Positions 33,357-42,292 of a stretch of DNA of 64,000 nucleotides are shown piece by piece. The first letter of the stretch is position 1; each line of letters begins with the position of its first letter. Below the pieces are notes generated by a model. That model made no database searches. It saw only the letters and a list, made by a program, of their open reading frames with translations, and was not told the origin of the DNA. The translations under genes and the position numbers were made by a program. Location: positions 1 to 64,000 of the forward strand of contig NZ_BSKJ01000007.1 in NCBI RefSeq assembly GCF_030159595.1. Reading direction: 5' to 3'. This stretch comes from Pseudomonas putida (GTDB lineage: Bacteria; Pseudomonadota; Gammaproteobacteria; Pseudomonadales; Pseudomonadaceae).

Positions 33357-34007
33357 ATGACACCGTTGAGACGCGTTGTGATCGGCAGCCTGCTGATCCT
33401 GGCCTGGCCGATGGCGCATGCCGCCGATGGCCAGAAAATCTTCACCCAGGGTGGGGCCAACCCCGCCGCCATGGCCTGCCTCGGTTGCCATGGCCCGGAC
33501 GGCAAGGGCATAGCCGCTGCCGGCTTCCCACGTTTGGCCGGGCTACCGGCCGGTTACCTCAGCAAGCAATTGCATGACTGGCGCAACGGCAGCCGCAAGC
33601 AGCCGGTGATGGAGCCGTTGGCCAAGGCCTTGAGCGAAGATGAAATCAAGGCGGTCAGCATCTACCTGGCCAGCCTGCCGGCAGACCCCGTTGGCGACCT
33701 GCGGCGCCAGCAGATTGCCGATGACCCTACCACTCGCATGGCCCTCTACGGCGACTGGAGCCGGCAGATTCCCGGCTGCGTGCAGTGTCACGGCCCCGGT
33801 GGTGGCGGGGTTGGCGAACACTTCCCACCCTTGGCCGGCCAGCCCGCCAGTTACCTGATTGCGCAGCTCAACGCCTGGCGTGACGGCAACCGCAGCAATG
33901 ACCCCAACCAGCTGATGGTCGGCGTGGCCAAGGCCATGACCGATGACGAGATCAAGGCCGTCGCCGAGTTCTTCGCCCGCCCCGTCAGCCAGGAGGTCAA
34001 ACCATGA
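33357..34007 (+). CDS. tsdB: TsdB-like diheme cytochrome c (c4 type)
   Basis: 216 residues. The signal peptide ends around AHA-ADG (about residue 22). Two class I heme sites follow, CLGCH at 41-45 and CVQCH at 141-145, each in a repeated c4-type half. The gene overlaps the next cytochrome by four bases. In Pseudomonas the electron acceptor TsdB is encoded just before TsdA, and this pair fits. It should carry electrons from thiosulfate oxidation towards terminal oxidases. ATG 33357 has AAGGAGC upstream. Confidence 0.82.
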   Translation: MTPLRRVVIGSLLILAWPMAHAADGQKIFTQGGANPAAMACLGCHGPDGKGIAAAGFPRLAGLPAGYLSKQLHDWRNGSRKQPVMEPLAKALSEDEIKAVSIYLASLPADPVGDLRRQQIADDPTTRMALYGDWSRQIPGCVQCHGPGGGGVGEHFPPLAGQPASYLIAQLNAWRDGNRSNDPNQLMVGVAKAMTDDEIKAVAEFFARPVSQEVKP

Positions 34008-34918
34008 AGCCAATGATTCCAGCCTTGTTGCTGCTGGCCGTGGGTAGCGTCCAGGCCGCCCCGATCGCCATGGAAGACCAATCGCAGTTGAAGGTGCCCG
34101 GCGTCCAGGCCGCACCGCAATTCGTACCGCCTGCTGAAAGTGAATTGCCCGACAATGCCTTTGGCAAGATGGTGCGCGAGGGTCATGCCCTGTTTGTCGA
34201 CACTCGCCGGCTGATGCCCGAGGCCGTGGGCAACGGCATGAACTGCAGTAACTGCCACCTCGACCAAGGGCGGCTGGCGCATTCGGCGCCGATGTGGGGC
34301 GCGTACCCGATGTACCCCGCGTACCGCAAGAAAAACGACAAGGTGAATACTTACGCCGAGCGTATCCAAGGGTGTTTCCAGTTCAGCATGAATGGCAAGC
34401 CGCCTGCCGCCGATAGCCCGCAGATGACCGCATTGGCGACCTATGCGTACTGGCTGTCGACCAAGGCGCCGACCGGCGTGGAGATTGCCGGGCGTGGTTA
34501 CCCGGAGGTGCCGCAGCCTAAGGATGGCTATGATTTCAAACGTGGCCAGCAGGTGTACCGCGAGCAATGCGCGATTTGCCACGGTGACAGCGGCGAAGGG
34601 CAGAAGGTGGCAGGCGAATATGTGATGCCGCCGTTGTGGGGCAAGGATTCGTACAACTGGGGGGCCGGGATGCACCGCATCAATACGGCGGCGTCGTTCA
34701 TCAAGTACAACATGCCGCTGGGCAAGCCGGGCAGCTTGAGCGATCAGCAGGCCTGGGACGTGGCGGCGTGGATCAACCGCCATGAACGACCGCAGGATCC
34801 ACGGTTGGTGGAGGGCTCCATCGAGAAGACACGCGTGAAGTTCCATGCCAATGACGGAGTGAACCTGTATGGGCAGAAGATTGATGGGGTGCTGATTGGG
34901 GAGGGCACGGGTAGTTGA
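34004..34918 (+). CDS. tsdA: TsdA, thiosulfate dehydrogenase (tetrathionate-forming)
   Basis: 304 residues, signal peptide to about residue 19. Heme 1 is CSNCH (81-85) and heme 2 CAICH (189-193). The stretch WGAYPMYPAYRKKNDKVNTYAERIQGCFQFSMNG is characteristic of TsdA. Its Cys124, 39 residues after heme-1 His85, corresponds to the unusual axial Cys ligand at the catalytic heme. Met223 or Met237 are candidate heme-2 ligands. The enzyme couples two thiosulfates to tetrathionate in the periplasm. Confidence 0.85.
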   Translation: MKPMIPALLLLAVGSVQAAPIAMEDQSQLKVPGVQAAPQFVPPAESELPDNAFGKMVREGHALFVDTRRLMPEAVGNGMNCSNCHLDQGRLAHSAPMWGAYPMYPAYRKKNDKVNTYAERIQGCFQFSMNGKPPAADSPQMTALATYAYWLSTKAPTGVEIAGRGYPEVPQPKDGYDFKRGQQVYREQCAICHGDSGEGQKVAGEYVMPPLWGKDSYNWGAGMHRINTAASFIKYNMPLGKPGSLSDQQAWDVAAWINRHERPQDPRLVEGSIEKTRVKFHANDGVNLYGQKIDGVLIGEGTGS

Positions 34919-34924
34919 TGTCTG

Positions 34925-34974
34925 GCCTGTACCGGCCGCTTCGGGGTTTTGCCCGCGAAAAGGCCGGCACAGGC
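34925..34974. repeat. REP-like hairpin after tsdA
   Basis: GCCTGT-A-CCGGCC pairs with GGCCGG-C-ACAGGC around a GC-rich loop containing TTTTGCCCGCGAA. It resembles the outer arms of P. putida REP units. The rest of the 34919-35155 gap holds only the galU promoter region. Confidence 0.5.
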
Positions 34975-35155
34975 AACATCATTTTGCTGTCATCCACCCG
35001 TCATGTATGACCGTAAAATTCACGATCCCCCGGAACTATCTACACTGGGATATCTCTATGATGGCATCGGTCGATATCGGGGGGCATTGTAAGGTGACTG
35101 CCGCCTGATTAGACTGCGCCGAATTCCACAGGCCTAGCCTTTTGTAAGGACGTTT

Positions 35156-35995
35156 ATGATCAAGAAATGCTTGTTCCCGGCAGCCGGCTACGGCACTCGC
35201 TTCCTGCCTGCTACCAAAGCCATGCCCAAGGAAATGCTGCCGGTGGTCAACAAGCCACTGATCCAGTATGGCGTTGAAGAAGCATTGGATGCCGGTCTGA
35301 ACGAAATCTCCATCGTTACCGGTCGCGGCAAGCGCGCCCTGGAAGACCACTTCGACATCAGCTACGAGCTGGAAAACCAGATCAAGGGCACCGACAAGGA
35401 AAAATACCTGGTCGGCATCCGTCGCCTGTTGGACGAGTGCTCGTTCTCCTACACCCGTCAGACCGAAATGAAAGGTCTGGGCCACGCCATCCTGACCGGT
35501 CGCCCGCTGATCGGTGATGAGCCGTTCGCCGTGGTGCTGGCGGATGACCTGTGCGTCAACCTCGACGGTGAAGGCGTGCTGGCGCAGATGGTCGCGCTCT
35601 ACAAGAAGTACCGCTGCTCGATCGTCGCCATCCAGGAAGTCGATCCGCAGGAAACCAACAAGTACGGCGTCATCGCCGGTGAAGAGATCAAGGACGGCAT
35701 CTTCCGTGTTGACGCCATGGTCGAGAAGCCGAAGCCTGAAGATGCGCCGTCGAACCTGGCCATCATCGGCCGTTACATCCTGACCCCGGATATCTTCGAG
35801 AAGATCGAACAGACCGAGCCGGGCAAAGGTGGCGAGATCCAGATCACTGACGCCCTGATGAAACAAGCGGCCGAAGGCAACGTGATTGCCTACAAGTTCA
35901 AAGGCAAGCGTTTCGACTGCGGTGGCGCCGAGGGTTACATCGAGGCGACCAACTTCTGCTTCGAGAACTTCTACAAGGCTGGCAAGGCTTACTGA
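35156..35995 (+). CDS. galU: GalU, UTP-glucose-1-phosphate uridylyltransferase
   Basis: 279 residues, the usual length. The nucleotide-binding start is KKCLFPAAGYGTRFLPATKAMPKEMLPV, followed by ADDLCVNLDG at the metal/UTP site and VEKPKPEDAPSNLAIIGRYIL. It makes UDP-glucose for LPS, exopolysaccharide and trehalose routes. A strong terminator follows. Confidence 0.96.
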   Translation: MIKKCLFPAAGYGTRFLPATKAMPKEMLPVVNKPLIQYGVEEALDAGLNEISIVTGRGKRALEDHFDISYELENQIKGTDKEKYLVGIRRLLDECSFSYTRQTEMKGLGHAILTGRPLIGDEPFAVVLADDLCVNLDGEGVLAQMVALYKKYRCSIVAIQEVDPQETNKYGVIAGEEIKDGIFRVDAMVEKPKPEDAPSNLAIIGRYILTPDIFEKIEQTEPGKGGEIQITDALMKQAAEGNVIAYKFKGKRFDCGGAEGYIEATNFCFENFYKAGKAY

Positions 35996-36014
35996 TAAGC
36001 CCAGCTGGTACCAG

Positions 36015-36039
36015 AGCCACCCTTCGGGGTGGCTTTTTT
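36015..36039 (+). terminator. rho-independent terminator of galU
   Basis: The eight-pair stem AGCCACCC/GGGTGGCT with a TTCG tetraloop is followed by TTTTT. Confidence 0.95.
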
Positions 36040-36092
36040 GTTTGTGGCGGTCAACGGCGTTATGCTGGGCGCCTGCCTAGGAGACTGAATAC

Positions 36093-37448
36093 ATGGCCTA
36101 CGATTTTGATCTGTTCGTGATTGGCGCCGGTTCCGGCGGCGTGCGCGCGGCGCGGTTTGCCGCTGGCTTTGGCGCAAAAGTGGCAGTGGCCGAGAGCCGC
36201 TATCTGGGCGGTACATGCGTCAATGTCGGCTGCGTGCCGAAAAAGCTGCTGGTGTACGGCGCGCACGTTGCCGACGAACTGGAGCAGGCCGCAGGATTCG
36301 GCTGGACCCTGGAAGAAGGGCATTTCGACTGGGGCACCCTGATTGCCAACAAGAACCGCGAGATCGAGCGCCTCAACGGCATTTACCGCAACCTGCTGGT
36401 CAACAGTGGTGTGACCCTGCTGCAGGGCCATGCACGCCTGACCGGCGCCAATGAAGTGGAAGTGGACGGCCAGCGCTACACCGCCGAGCACATCCTCATC
36501 GCCACCGGTGGGTGGCCGCAGGTACCGGACATCCCCGGCAAGGAACTGGCCATCACCTCCAACGAAGCCTTCTACCTCAAGGACCTGCCACGCCGGGTGC
36601 TGGTGGTGGGCGGCGGCTACATCGCCGTCGAGTTCGCCGGCATCTTCCAGGGCCTGGGGGCCGACACCACGCTGCTGTACCGTGGCGACCTGTTCCTGCG
36701 TGGCTTCGATGGTTCGGTGCGCACGCACCTGAAGGAAGAGCTGGAAAAGCGCGGCCTGAACTTGCAGTTCAACGCCGACATCCAGCGCATCGACAAGCAG
36801 GAGGACGGCAGCCTCAAGGCCACCTTGAAAGACGGCCGCGAGTTGGTCGCAGATTGTGTGTTCTACGCTACAGGACGGCGTCCGATGCTGGACAACCTGG
36901 GCCTGGAGAACACTGGCGTCGAGCTGGACGCACGCGGATACATCCGCGTTGACGAGCAGTACCAGACCACCGCGCCGTCGATCCTGGCGATTGGCGACGT
37001 GATCGGCCGTGTGCAACTCACGCCGGTAGCCTTGGCCGAAGGCATGGCCGTGGCACGGCGTCTGTTCAAGACTGAACAATACCGCCGGGTGGATTACCAG
37101 AACATCCCCACTGCCGTGTTCAGCCAGCCACCGATCGGCACTGTGGGCCTGACCGAGGAGCAGGCACTGGAAGCCGGGCATAAGGTGCAGGTGTTCGAAA
37201 GCCGCTTCCGCGCCATGAAGCTGACCCTGACCGACATTCAGGAAAAAACCCTGATGAAGCTGGTGGTCGATGCCGAGACTGACAAGGTGCTGGGTTGCCA
37301 CATGGTGGGCCCTGACGCTGGCGAGATCATCCAGGGCCTGGGCATTGCCCTGAAGGCCGGTGCGACCAAGCAGCAGTTCGACGAAACCATCGGCGTGCAC
37401 CCGACGGCGGCTGAAGAGTTCGTGACCATGCGCACCGTTACCCGCTGA
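36093..37448 (+). CDS. gor: glutathione-disulfide reductase
   Basis: 451 residues. The FAD motif is GAGSGGVRAA, the redox disulfide Cys42/Cys47 sits in GGTCVNVGCVPKKL, the NADPH motif is VVGGGYIAVEFAG, and FAD motif 2 is SILAIGDVIG. The active-site His436 lies in GVHPTAAEE at the dimer interface. It reduces GSSG with NADPH. It is followed by ahpC and ahpF, forming a thiol/peroxide defence group. Confidence 0.95.
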   Translation: MAYDFDLFVIGAGSGGVRAARFAAGFGAKVAVAESRYLGGTCVNVGCVPKKLLVYGAHVADELEQAAGFGWTLEEGHFDWGTLIANKNREIERLNGIYRNLLVNSGVTLLQGHARLTGANEVEVDGQRYTAEHILIATGGWPQVPDIPGKELAITSNEAFYLKDLPRRVLVVGGGYIAVEFAGIFQGLGADTTLLYRGDLFLRGFDGSVRTHLKEELEKRGLNLQFNADIQRIDKQEDGSLKATLKDGRELVADCVFYATGRRPMLDNLGLENTGVELDARGYIRVDEQYQTTAPSILAIGDVIGRVQLTPVALAEGMAVARRLFKTEQYRRVDYQNIPTAVFSQPPIGTVGLTEEQALEAGHKVQVFESRFRAMKLTLTDIQEKTLMKLVVDAETDKVLGCHMVGPDAGEIIQGLGIALKAGATKQQFDETIGVHPTAAEEFVTMRTVTR

Positions 37449-37457
37449 TGCTAACAG

Positions 37458-37485
37458 CCTCATTGCTGGCTTGCCGGCAATGAGG
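37458..37485. repeat. hairpin/REP-like element after gor
   Basis: The nine-pair stem CCTCATTGC/GCAATGAGG encloses TGGCTTGCCG, which matches the core of the REP copies at 39915-40007. It has no T-run and may act as a transcript-end stabiliser. Confidence 0.45.
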
Positions 37486-37654
37486 CCCAAACGCACCCCG
37501 CAATCCTTTGCTCAGCCGATTCCCTTCTATTAATTAACCCCGGTTATAGCCAAAACCAATCGCAAGCATGAGCTTTGCCAATGAGCCATCTGCGGGATGA
37601 TTAGTTAGGATTCTATCCATCAACTGATTCCAACCCCATGAAGGAGCGTCTCTC

Positions 37655-38218
37655 ATGCCAATCATCAACAGCCAAGTCAAACCGTTCAACGCCACCGCCT
37701 ACCACAAGGGCGAGTTCGTCCAGGTCAGCGAAGCCGACCTGAAAGGCAAGTGGTCTGTCGTGTTCTTCTACCCGGCCGACTTCACCTTCGTCTGCCCGAC
37801 CGAGCTGGGTGACCTTGCCGACAACTACGCCGAGTTCCAGAAACTGGGCGTGGAAATCTACGGCGTGTCCACCGACACCCACTTCACCCACAAAGCCTGG
37901 CACGACACTTCGGACACCATCGGCAAGATCGAATACCCGCTGATCGGTGACCCGACCCATGTCATTTCGCGCAACTTCGACGTGCTGATCGAAGAAGCCG
38001 GCCTGGCCGATCGCGGTACCTTCGTGATCAACCCGGAAGGCCAGATCAAGATCGTCGAACTGAACGACGGTGGTGTAGGCCGCGATGCTGCCGAACTGCT
38101 GCGCAAGGTGAAGGCTGCCCAGTACGTTGCCGCTCACCCAGGCGAAGTGTGCCCGGCCAAGTGGAAAGAAGGCGAAGCCACCCTGGCGCCATCGCTGGAC
38201 CTGGTCGGCAAGATCTAA
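37655..38218 (+). CDS. ahpC: AhpC, alkyl hydroperoxide reductase peroxiredoxin subunit
   Basis: 187 residues, typical 2-Cys Prx length. The peroxidatic Cys47 is in FVCPTEL and the resolving Cys166 in HPGEVCPAKW. It reduces H2O2, alkyl peroxides and peroxynitrite and is recycled by AhpF. GAAGGAGCG precedes the ATG. Upstream, ATAGCCAAAACCAAT is weakly OxyR-like, but a full site could not be assembled. Confidence 0.97.
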   Translation: MPIINSQVKPFNATAYHKGEFVQVSEADLKGKWSVVFFYPADFTFVCPTELGDLADNYAEFQKLGVEIYGVSTDTHFTHKAWHDTSDTIGKIEYPLIGDPTHVISRNFDVLIEEAGLADRGTFVINPEGQIKIVELNDGGVGRDAAELLRKVKAAQYVAAHPGEVCPAKWKEGEATLAPSLDLVGKI

Positions 38219-38280
38219 GACTGTGAGCCAGTCGCGGGCGGTACTCAGCCGCCAAAGCTGAAGTTGTTACCGCCCCGTCA

Positions 38281-38312
38281 AACGCCCGGGCGACCTCGCC
38301 TGGGCGTTTTTG
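38281..38312 (+). terminator. terminator between ahpC and ahpF
   Basis: The stem ACGCCC-GGGCG/CGCC-GGGCGT is followed by TTTTTG. It ends the abundant ahpC transcript; some read-through would supply ahpF. Confidence 0.8.
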
Positions 38313-38342
38313 TATCCGAGTTTTGAAAAAGGAATCGCCCGT

Positions 38343-39905
38343 ATGTTGGACGCCACGCTTAAATCGCAACTGAAAACCTACCTGGAGCGGGTCACCCAGC
38401 CGATCGAGATCGTTGCCTCCCTCGACGACGGCGCGAAGTCCCGCGAATTGCATGACCTGCTGGTGGAAATCGCCGGCCTGTCAAACTTGATTACCCTGCG
38501 CGCGGATGGTGATGACGCCCGTCGTCCATCGTTCTCGCTCAATCGCCCCAATGGCGAGATCAGCCTGCGCTTTGCCGGCATCCCCATGGGCCACGAATTC
38601 ACCTCGCTGGTGCTGGCGCTGTTGCAAGTCGGCGGCCACCCGTCCAAGGCCAGTGCCGAAGTGATCGAGCAGATCCAGGCCCTGGAAGGCGAATTCACCT
38701 TCGAAACCTACTTCTCGCTGTCGTGCCAGAACTGCCCGGACGTGGTCCAGGCGCTTAACCTGATGGCGGTGCTCAACCCCAACGTGCGCCATGTGGCCAT
38801 CGACGGCGCGTTGTTCCAGGCAGAAGTGGAAGCGCGCAAGATCATGGCGGTGCCAAGCGTCTACCTGAACGGCGAAGTGTTTGGCCAGGGTCGCATGGGC
38901 CTGGAAGAAATCCTCGGCAAGATCGACACCAATGCCGGCGCTCGTCAGGCGGAGAAGATCAACGCCAAGGATGCCTTTGATGTATTGGTGGTCGGCGGTG
39001 GCCCAGCTGGCGCCGCAGCGGCCATCTACGCCGCACGTAAAGGCATCCGCACCGGCGTTGCCGCCGAGCGTTTCGGCGGCCAGGTGCTCGATACCCTGGC
39101 CATCGAGAACTTCATCTCGGTGCAGGAAACCGAAGGGCCGAAGCTGGCCACGGCACTGGAAGAGCACGTCAAGCAGTACGATGTCGACATCATGAACCTG
39201 CAGCGCGGTGAAGCGCTGATTCCGGCCACCGATGGCGGCCTGCATGAAGTACGCCTGGCGGGTGGCGCCTCGCTCAGGGCCAAGACCGTGATCCTGGCCA
39301 CCGGTGCCCGCTGGCGCGAAATGAACGTACCGGGTGAGCAGGAATACCGCGCGCGTGGCGTGGCCTACTGCCCGCACTGTGACGGCCCGCTGTTCAAGGG
39401 CAAGCGCGTGGCGGTGATCGGTGGTGGCAACTCGGGCGTGGAAGCGGCCATCGACCTGGCTGGTATTGTCGCCCAGGTGACGCTGATCGAGTTCGACAGC
39501 CAGCTGCGTGCCGATGCGGTGTTGCAGCGCAAGCTGCACAGCCTGCCGAACGTGAAAGTGATCACCAGCGCGCTGACCACCGAAGTGCTGGGCAATGGTG
39601 AGAAAGTGACCGGCCTGCGTTACAAGGACCGCACCACCGACGAGCAGCATGAGGTGGCGCTGGAAGGTATCTTCGTGCAGATCGGCCTGCTGCCGAACAC
39701 CGACTGGCTGAAAGGCACCGTCGAGCTGTCACCGCGTGGCGAGATCATTGTCGATGCCAAGGGGCAGACCAACATCCCGGGTGTGTTTGCGGCGGGTGAC
39801 GTAACGACCGTGCCGTACAAGCAGATCGTGATTGCGGTGGGCGAGGGGGCCAAGGCCTCGCTGGCCGCCTTCGACCACCTGATCCGGACCTCGGCGCCGG
39901 CGTAA
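38343..39905 (+). CDS. ahpF: AhpF, alkyl hydroperoxide reductase flavoprotein subunit
   Basis: 520 residues. The N-terminal double-thioredoxin domain has the redox pair Cys128-x-x-Cys131 (SCQNCPD). The thioredoxin-reductase-like part has FAD motif VVGGGPAGAAAAIYAARKG, the second pair Cys343-x-x-Cys346 (YCPHCDG) and NAD motif VIGGGNSGVEAAIDLAG. It passes electrons from NADH to AhpC. ATG 38343 has AAGGAATCGCCCGT upstream; an earlier in-frame Met is not needed. Confidence 0.96.
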   Translation: MLDATLKSQLKTYLERVTQPIEIVASLDDGAKSRELHDLLVEIAGLSNLITLRADGDDARRPSFSLNRPNGEISLRFAGIPMGHEFTSLVLALLQVGGHPSKASAEVIEQIQALEGEFTFETYFSLSCQNCPDVVQALNLMAVLNPNVRHVAIDGALFQAEVEARKIMAVPSVYLNGEVFGQGRMGLEEILGKIDTNAGARQAEKINAKDAFDVLVVGGGPAGAAAAIYAARKGIRTGVAAERFGGQVLDTLAIENFISVQETEGPKLATALEEHVKQYDVDIMNLQRGEALIPATDGGLHEVRLAGGASLRAKTVILATGARWREMNVPGEQEYRARGVAYCPHCDGPLFKGKRVAVIGGGNSGVEAAIDLAGIVAQVTLIEFDSQLRADAVLQRKLHSLPNVKVITSALTTEVLGNGEKVTGLRYKDRTTDEQHEVALEGIFVQIGLLPNTDWLKGTVELSPRGEIIVDAKGQTNIPGVFAAGDVTTVPYKQIVIAVGEGAKASLAAFDHLIRTSAPA

Positions 39906-39914
39906 GCCTGTACA

Positions 39915-40007
39915 GGCCCGATCGCCGGCAAGCCAGCTCCCACAGGGTAATCACAGATTCCGAAACTGTGGCACACCTGTGGGAGCTGGCTTGCCGGCGA
40001 TAGGGCC
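39915..40007. repeat. REP pair (BIME)
   Basis: Two REP copies face each other at 39915-39946 and 39976-40007, nearly perfect 32-base inverted arms built on GCCGGCAAGCCAGCTCCCACAGG with a 29-base centre. They lie between ahpF and the small gene at 40061. Confidence 0.85.
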
Positions 40008-40060
40008 TATGAGGTTCAAGGGTGTCTATGATTACTGAAGACCCCCTCAGGAATCCCACC

Positions 40061-40249
40061 ATGACCCTGATCAGCCGCGAACCCTGGTGGTTAGTCCCTC
40101 CAAAGCCCGGGCAAAAAGAACAGGACCTGCACTGGGGTTACCTGGAAATCTACGCCGACGGCCACACCGTGTTCGTCAACCAGCGCCCCAGTGACCGGGA
40201 GCTGGCCGAGCGCAAGAGCTGCCGCAACTTCCCCGACCCCGAGCCGTGA
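40061..40249 (+). CDS. 62-residue hypothetical protein
   Basis: It starts MTLISREPWWLVPPKPGQKE and ends CRNFPDPEP. AGGAATCCCACC precedes ATG 40061, which is better than the GTG/ATG at 40022-40028. It is rich in Trp and Pro, soluble and of unknown function. The stop lies close to the convergent yceH stop. Confidence 0.6.
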   Translation: MTLISREPWWLVPPKPGQKEQDLHWGYLEIYADGHTVFVNQRPSDRELAERKSCRNFPDPEP

Positions 40250-40253
40250 CGGC

Positions 40254-40901
40254 TCAGCCTTCCAGTTCGGCCAGGCGCGCCTCCAGCGCCGCGATGCGGG
40301 CCTCCAGGGCTTCGATGCGTTCTTCCGACACACTGGCACCACTGCTGCGCGCGCCACCTTCCTGCTGACGTGCAGCGAGGATCGCCTCGATCTCCGCCGG
40401 GTCGCCCAATGCATGGGTGTAGCGGTCTTCACGCTGGCCGGGCTGGCGTGGCAGGTGCAAGGCCAGATCCCGCGAAATCAGGCGCTCCAGCTGGTGCTGG
40501 ATCTGCTCGGTGTCGTCGAAGTCGTGCAGGCGGTTGCTGCGGGTCAGCAGTTCGTTGAGGGTTTGCGGGCCGCGCAGGAACATCAGGCCCATCAGTATCA
40601 GCTGCGCCGGCACCAGCTCCAGCGCCTTGTCCACCCGTTGTTCCCAGCGATCGGCACGGCTGCCCATCTGCAGGCGGGTCATGTCCTGCCCTTCGAGGGC
40701 GCGCAGGGCCTGGCCGACCTGGCCTTGGGTAAGGTTCATCACCGGCTCGCGGCTGGTCTTCTGGTTGCAGGCCAGGACCAGGGCATTGAGTGTCAGCGGG
40801 TAGCTTTCCGGGCTCGTGGCCTGCTTTTCGATCAGCGAGCCGAGAATGCGGATCTCGACGCTGTTGAAGCGGCCTTCACCTGCGGTTTCGTGTTCTGGCA
40901 T
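40254..40901 (-). CDS. yceH: YceH-family (UPF0502/DUF480) protein
   Basis: 215 residues. Two winged-helix-like domains show the family signature FNSVEIRILGSLIEKQATSPESYPLTLNALVLACNQKTSREPV, followed by LRGPQTLNELLTRSNRLHDFDD. A C-terminal coiled coil of repeated EARIAALEARLAELE ends it. The family is conserved but without a firm function; a DNA-binding role is possible. Confidence 0.88.
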   Translation of the reverse strand: MPEHETAGEGRFNSVEIRILGSLIEKQATSPESYPLTLNALVLACNQKTSREPVMNLTQGQVGQALRALEGQDMTRLQMGSRADRWEQRVDKALELVPAQLILMGLMFLRGPQTLNELLTRSNRLHDFDDTEQIQHQLERLISRDLALHLPRQPGQREDRYTHALGDPAEIEAILAARQQEGGARSSGASVSEERIEALEARIAALEARLAELEG

Positions 40902-40963
40902 GGCCCTGTCTCATTGCTGGGGAAAGGCCACTAGGGTAGGTAATGCCGCCGTGTAAGGCAATT

Positions 40964-40982
40964 GGGGCCGCAAAGCGGCCCC
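40964..40982 (-). terminator. hairpin after sstT
   Basis: The eight-pair stem GGGGCCGC/GCGGCCCC with an AAA loop lies seven bases past the sstT stop. The T-run on the minus strand is weak (AATTGCC). Confidence 0.55.
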
Positions 40983-40989
40983 GACGATC

Positions 40990-42210
40990 TCACGCGTTGC
41001 GTCGCGCTTCTGCCTGGCACGCCGCCGCTGTGAACAGCACATCGGTCGATGAGTTCAGCGCCGTTTCGGCCGAATCTTGCAACACGCCGATAATGAAGCC
41101 CACCGCCACCACTTGCATGGCAATTTCGCTAGGGATGCCAAACAGGCTGCATGCCAGCGGAATCAGCAGCAGCGAGCCCCCGGCCACGCCCGAGGCGCCA
41201 CAGGCACATACCGCAGCCACCACGCTGAGCAGCACGGCAGTCGGCAAGTCCACCGGAATACCCAGGGTATGCACGGCCGCCAGGGTCAGCACGGTAATGG
41301 TGATCGCCGCACCGGCCATGTTGATGGTCGCGCCCAGCGGGATCGACACCGAGTAAGTGTCTTCATGCAGGCCAAGGCGCTCCGACAGGGCCAGGTTGAC
41401 CGGGATGTTGGCCGCCGAGCTGCGGGTGAAGAACGCGGTAATGCCGCTTTCGCGCAGGCACAGCAGGGTCAGCGGGTAGGGGTTGCGGCGGATTTTCCAG
41501 AATACGATCAGCGGGTTCATCACCAGTGCCACGAACAGCATGCAGCCGATCAGTACGGCCAGCAGATGCAGGTAGCCCAATAGAGCCTCAAGGCCCGACT
41601 GGGCCAGGGTAGAACTGACCAGACCAAAGATGCCCAGCGGGGCGAAACGGATGACAACCCGGACGATCAGCGTTACGCCGTTGGACAGGTCGTCGACCAC
41701 AGTACGGGTAGTTTCGCCGGCATGACGCAAGGCGATGCCCAGGCCGATGGCCCAGGTCAGCACGCCAATGAAGTTGGCGTTGAGCAGGGCGTTGACCGGG
41801 TTGTCGACCGCGCTCAGCAACAGGTTCTGCATCACCTCGGTGATCCCGCCAGGCGCACTTAGTGTGGCCTCTCCGGTGCTCAGCACCAGGTTGGACGGGA
41901 ACAGCATGCTGGCGACCACGGCCACCACCGCTGCGGCGAAGGTGCCCAGCAGGTACAGCCAGAGGATCGGGCGGATATGGGTTTCCTGGCCATGGCGGTG
42001 GTTGGCGATCGAGGCCATGACGAGGATGAACACCAGTACGGGCGCCACCGCCTTCAGTGCGCTGACGAACACCTTGCCGAGGAAGGCCAGGTCGCGGGCA
42101 ACGGCGGGCGCCAGAAGGGCCAAGGCAATACCGGCAAGCAGGCCAATGACGATCTGCGTCACCAGGCTGGTTCGGTTGAGTAGGCGAAGTACAGGGGGCA
42201 TGTGCAGCAC
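40990..42210 (-). CDS. sstT: SstT, sodium/serine-threonine symporter
   Basis: 406 residues of the DAACS (dicarboxylate/amino acid:cation symporter) family with eight helices and two re-entrant loops. Signature stretches are TRSSAANIPVNLALSERLGLHEDTYSVSIPLGATINMAGAAITI and CGASGVAGGSLLLIPLACSLFGIPSEIAMQVVAVGF. It takes up serine and threonine with Na+. The start may be the ATG at 42201 (MPPVLRLL). Confidence 0.93.
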   Translation of the reverse strand: MLHMPPVLRLLNRTSLVTQIVIGLLAGIALALLAPAVARDLAFLGKVFVSALKAVAPVLVFILVMASIANHRHGQETHIRPILWLYLLGTFAAAVVAVVASMLFPSNLVLSTGEATLSAPGGITEVMQNLLLSAVDNPVNALLNANFIGVLTWAIGLGIALRHAGETTRTVVDDLSNGVTLIVRVVIRFAPLGIFGLVSSTLAQSGLEALLGYLHLLAVLIGCMLFVALVMNPLIVFWKIRRNPYPLTLLCLRESGITAFFTRSSAANIPVNLALSERLGLHEDTYSVSIPLGATINMAGAAITITVLTLAAVHTLGIPVDLPTAVLLSVVAAVCACGASGVAGGSLLLIPLACSLFGIPSEIAMQVVAVGFIIGVLQDSAETALNSSTDVLFTAAACQAEARRNA

Positions 42211-42292
42211 AATCTCATTATTGTGAAAGGGCGCGACTTTAGCACAGAGCTTGGCGCCGCTGCCCCGGCTGTGTCGTCACAGGGCGTCCACG

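Noticed and set aside
36060..37496. A 478-codon minus-strand frame over gor
   Set aside because: It is antisense to a complete glutathione reductase with all active-site motifs.
37500..37654. An OxyR site upstream of ahpC
   Set aside because: Only one ATAG-N7-CAAT half could be found; the four-element OxyR spacing could not be assembled, so no site is listed.
38481..39650. A 389-codon minus-strand frame over ahpF
   Set aside because: AhpF has full-length domain structure on the plus strand; the antisense frame shows no motif.
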